DNA of 64,000 nt from Atlantibacter hermannii (GTDB lineage Bacteria; Pseudomonadota; Gammaproteobacteria; Enterobacterales; Enterobacteriaceae): assembly GCA_900635495.1 (NCBI GenBank), contig LR134136.1, positions 248,001 to 312,000 on the forward strand, given 5' to 3'. The notes under the pieces were generated by a model. The model saw only the letters and a program-made list of their open reading frames with translations, ran no database searches and had not been told where the DNA came from. Shown here in pieces: positions 63,949-64,000 of the stretch. A program made the translations under genes and the position numbers. The stretch's first letter is position 1; each line of letters starts with the position of its first letter.

Positions 63949-64000
63949 ATGGAAAAAGTCATGTTGTCTTTTGACAAAGTCAGCGCCCACTACGGCAAAA
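63949..64000 (+). CDS. livF: Branched-chain amino acid ABC ATPase LivF (3' end cut by window)
   Basis: Only the first 17 codons are present: MEKVMLSFDKVSAHYGK, identical to the E. coli LivF N-terminus. It starts 1 base after the livG stop. The second ATPase of LivHMGF; the rest lies beyond the window. Confidence 0.93.
   Translation, partial: MEKVMLSFDKVSAHYGK

Overview
The window is enterobacterial chromosome, probably from the Enterobacter/Leclercia/Citrobacter/Kosakonia neighbourhood. Its right half follows the Escherichia coli order yhhT-yhhS-dcrB-yhhQ-tusA-zntA-yhhN-yhhM-yhhL-rsmD-ftsY-ftsE-ftsX-rpoH-livJ-panM-livKHMGF. The left end is foreign: it is the 3' part of a plasmid/island-type copper-resistance cluster (pcoC-D-R-S-E). 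No database search was possible. Product calls rest on remembered family sequences, motifs and gene order.

Layout. 1-4170: pco tail with a copper-responsive operator before pcoE. 4170-4430: AT-rich junction. 4485-9068: fdnI-fdnH-fdnG, the nitrate-inducible formate dehydrogenase N with a UGA selenocysteine codon. 9.9-16.3 kb: an AEC permease, a siaABCD-like switch ending in a diguanylate cyclase, and a BLUF-EAL photoreceptor. 16.3-21.3 kb: GH15 hydrolase, short-chain dehydrogenase, MerR-type regulator and NlpC/P60 hydrolase. 21.3-37.0 kb: a complete aryl polyene (APE) pigment cluster of about 18 genes, co-oriented with an AcpT-type phosphopantetheinyl transferase and lying between acpT and yhhT. 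37.5-42.6 kb: yhhT and yhhS, then an orphan Hcp cassette with two unrecognised small genes. 42.6-49.8 kb: dcrB, yhhQ, tusA, a TRAP transporter absent from this position in E. coli, and zntA with a textbook ZntR operator. 49.8-55.8 kb: yhhN/M/L, rsmD, ftsYEX and rpoH. 55.8-64 kb: a PuuE-like aminotransferase and the branched-chain amino acid transport genes, with a tandem ERIC-like array after livJ.

Sequence quality. Fourteen genes carry about 25 single-base insertions or deletions, mostly in short G/C/A/T runs. Affected genes include ftsX, livM, livG and fdnG. Undoing each indel restores a protein of the family's usual length, so these look like sequencing or assembly errors rather than gene decay. 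I give full corrected extents and mark the indel sites.

How the genes work together. The APE genes form a nearly gapless unit: ACPs, acyl-ACP ligase, ketosynthases with chain-length factor, ketoreductase, two dehydratases, glycosyl/acyltransferases, thioesterase, LolA-like carrier and MMPL exporter, with the activating transferase last. The sia genes and the BLUF-EAL protein place a c-di-GMP synthesis switch next to a light-dependent, probably active, c-di-GMP phosphodiesterase. Together with the polyene pigment, the locus suggests a surface-, biofilm- and stress-related region (inference).
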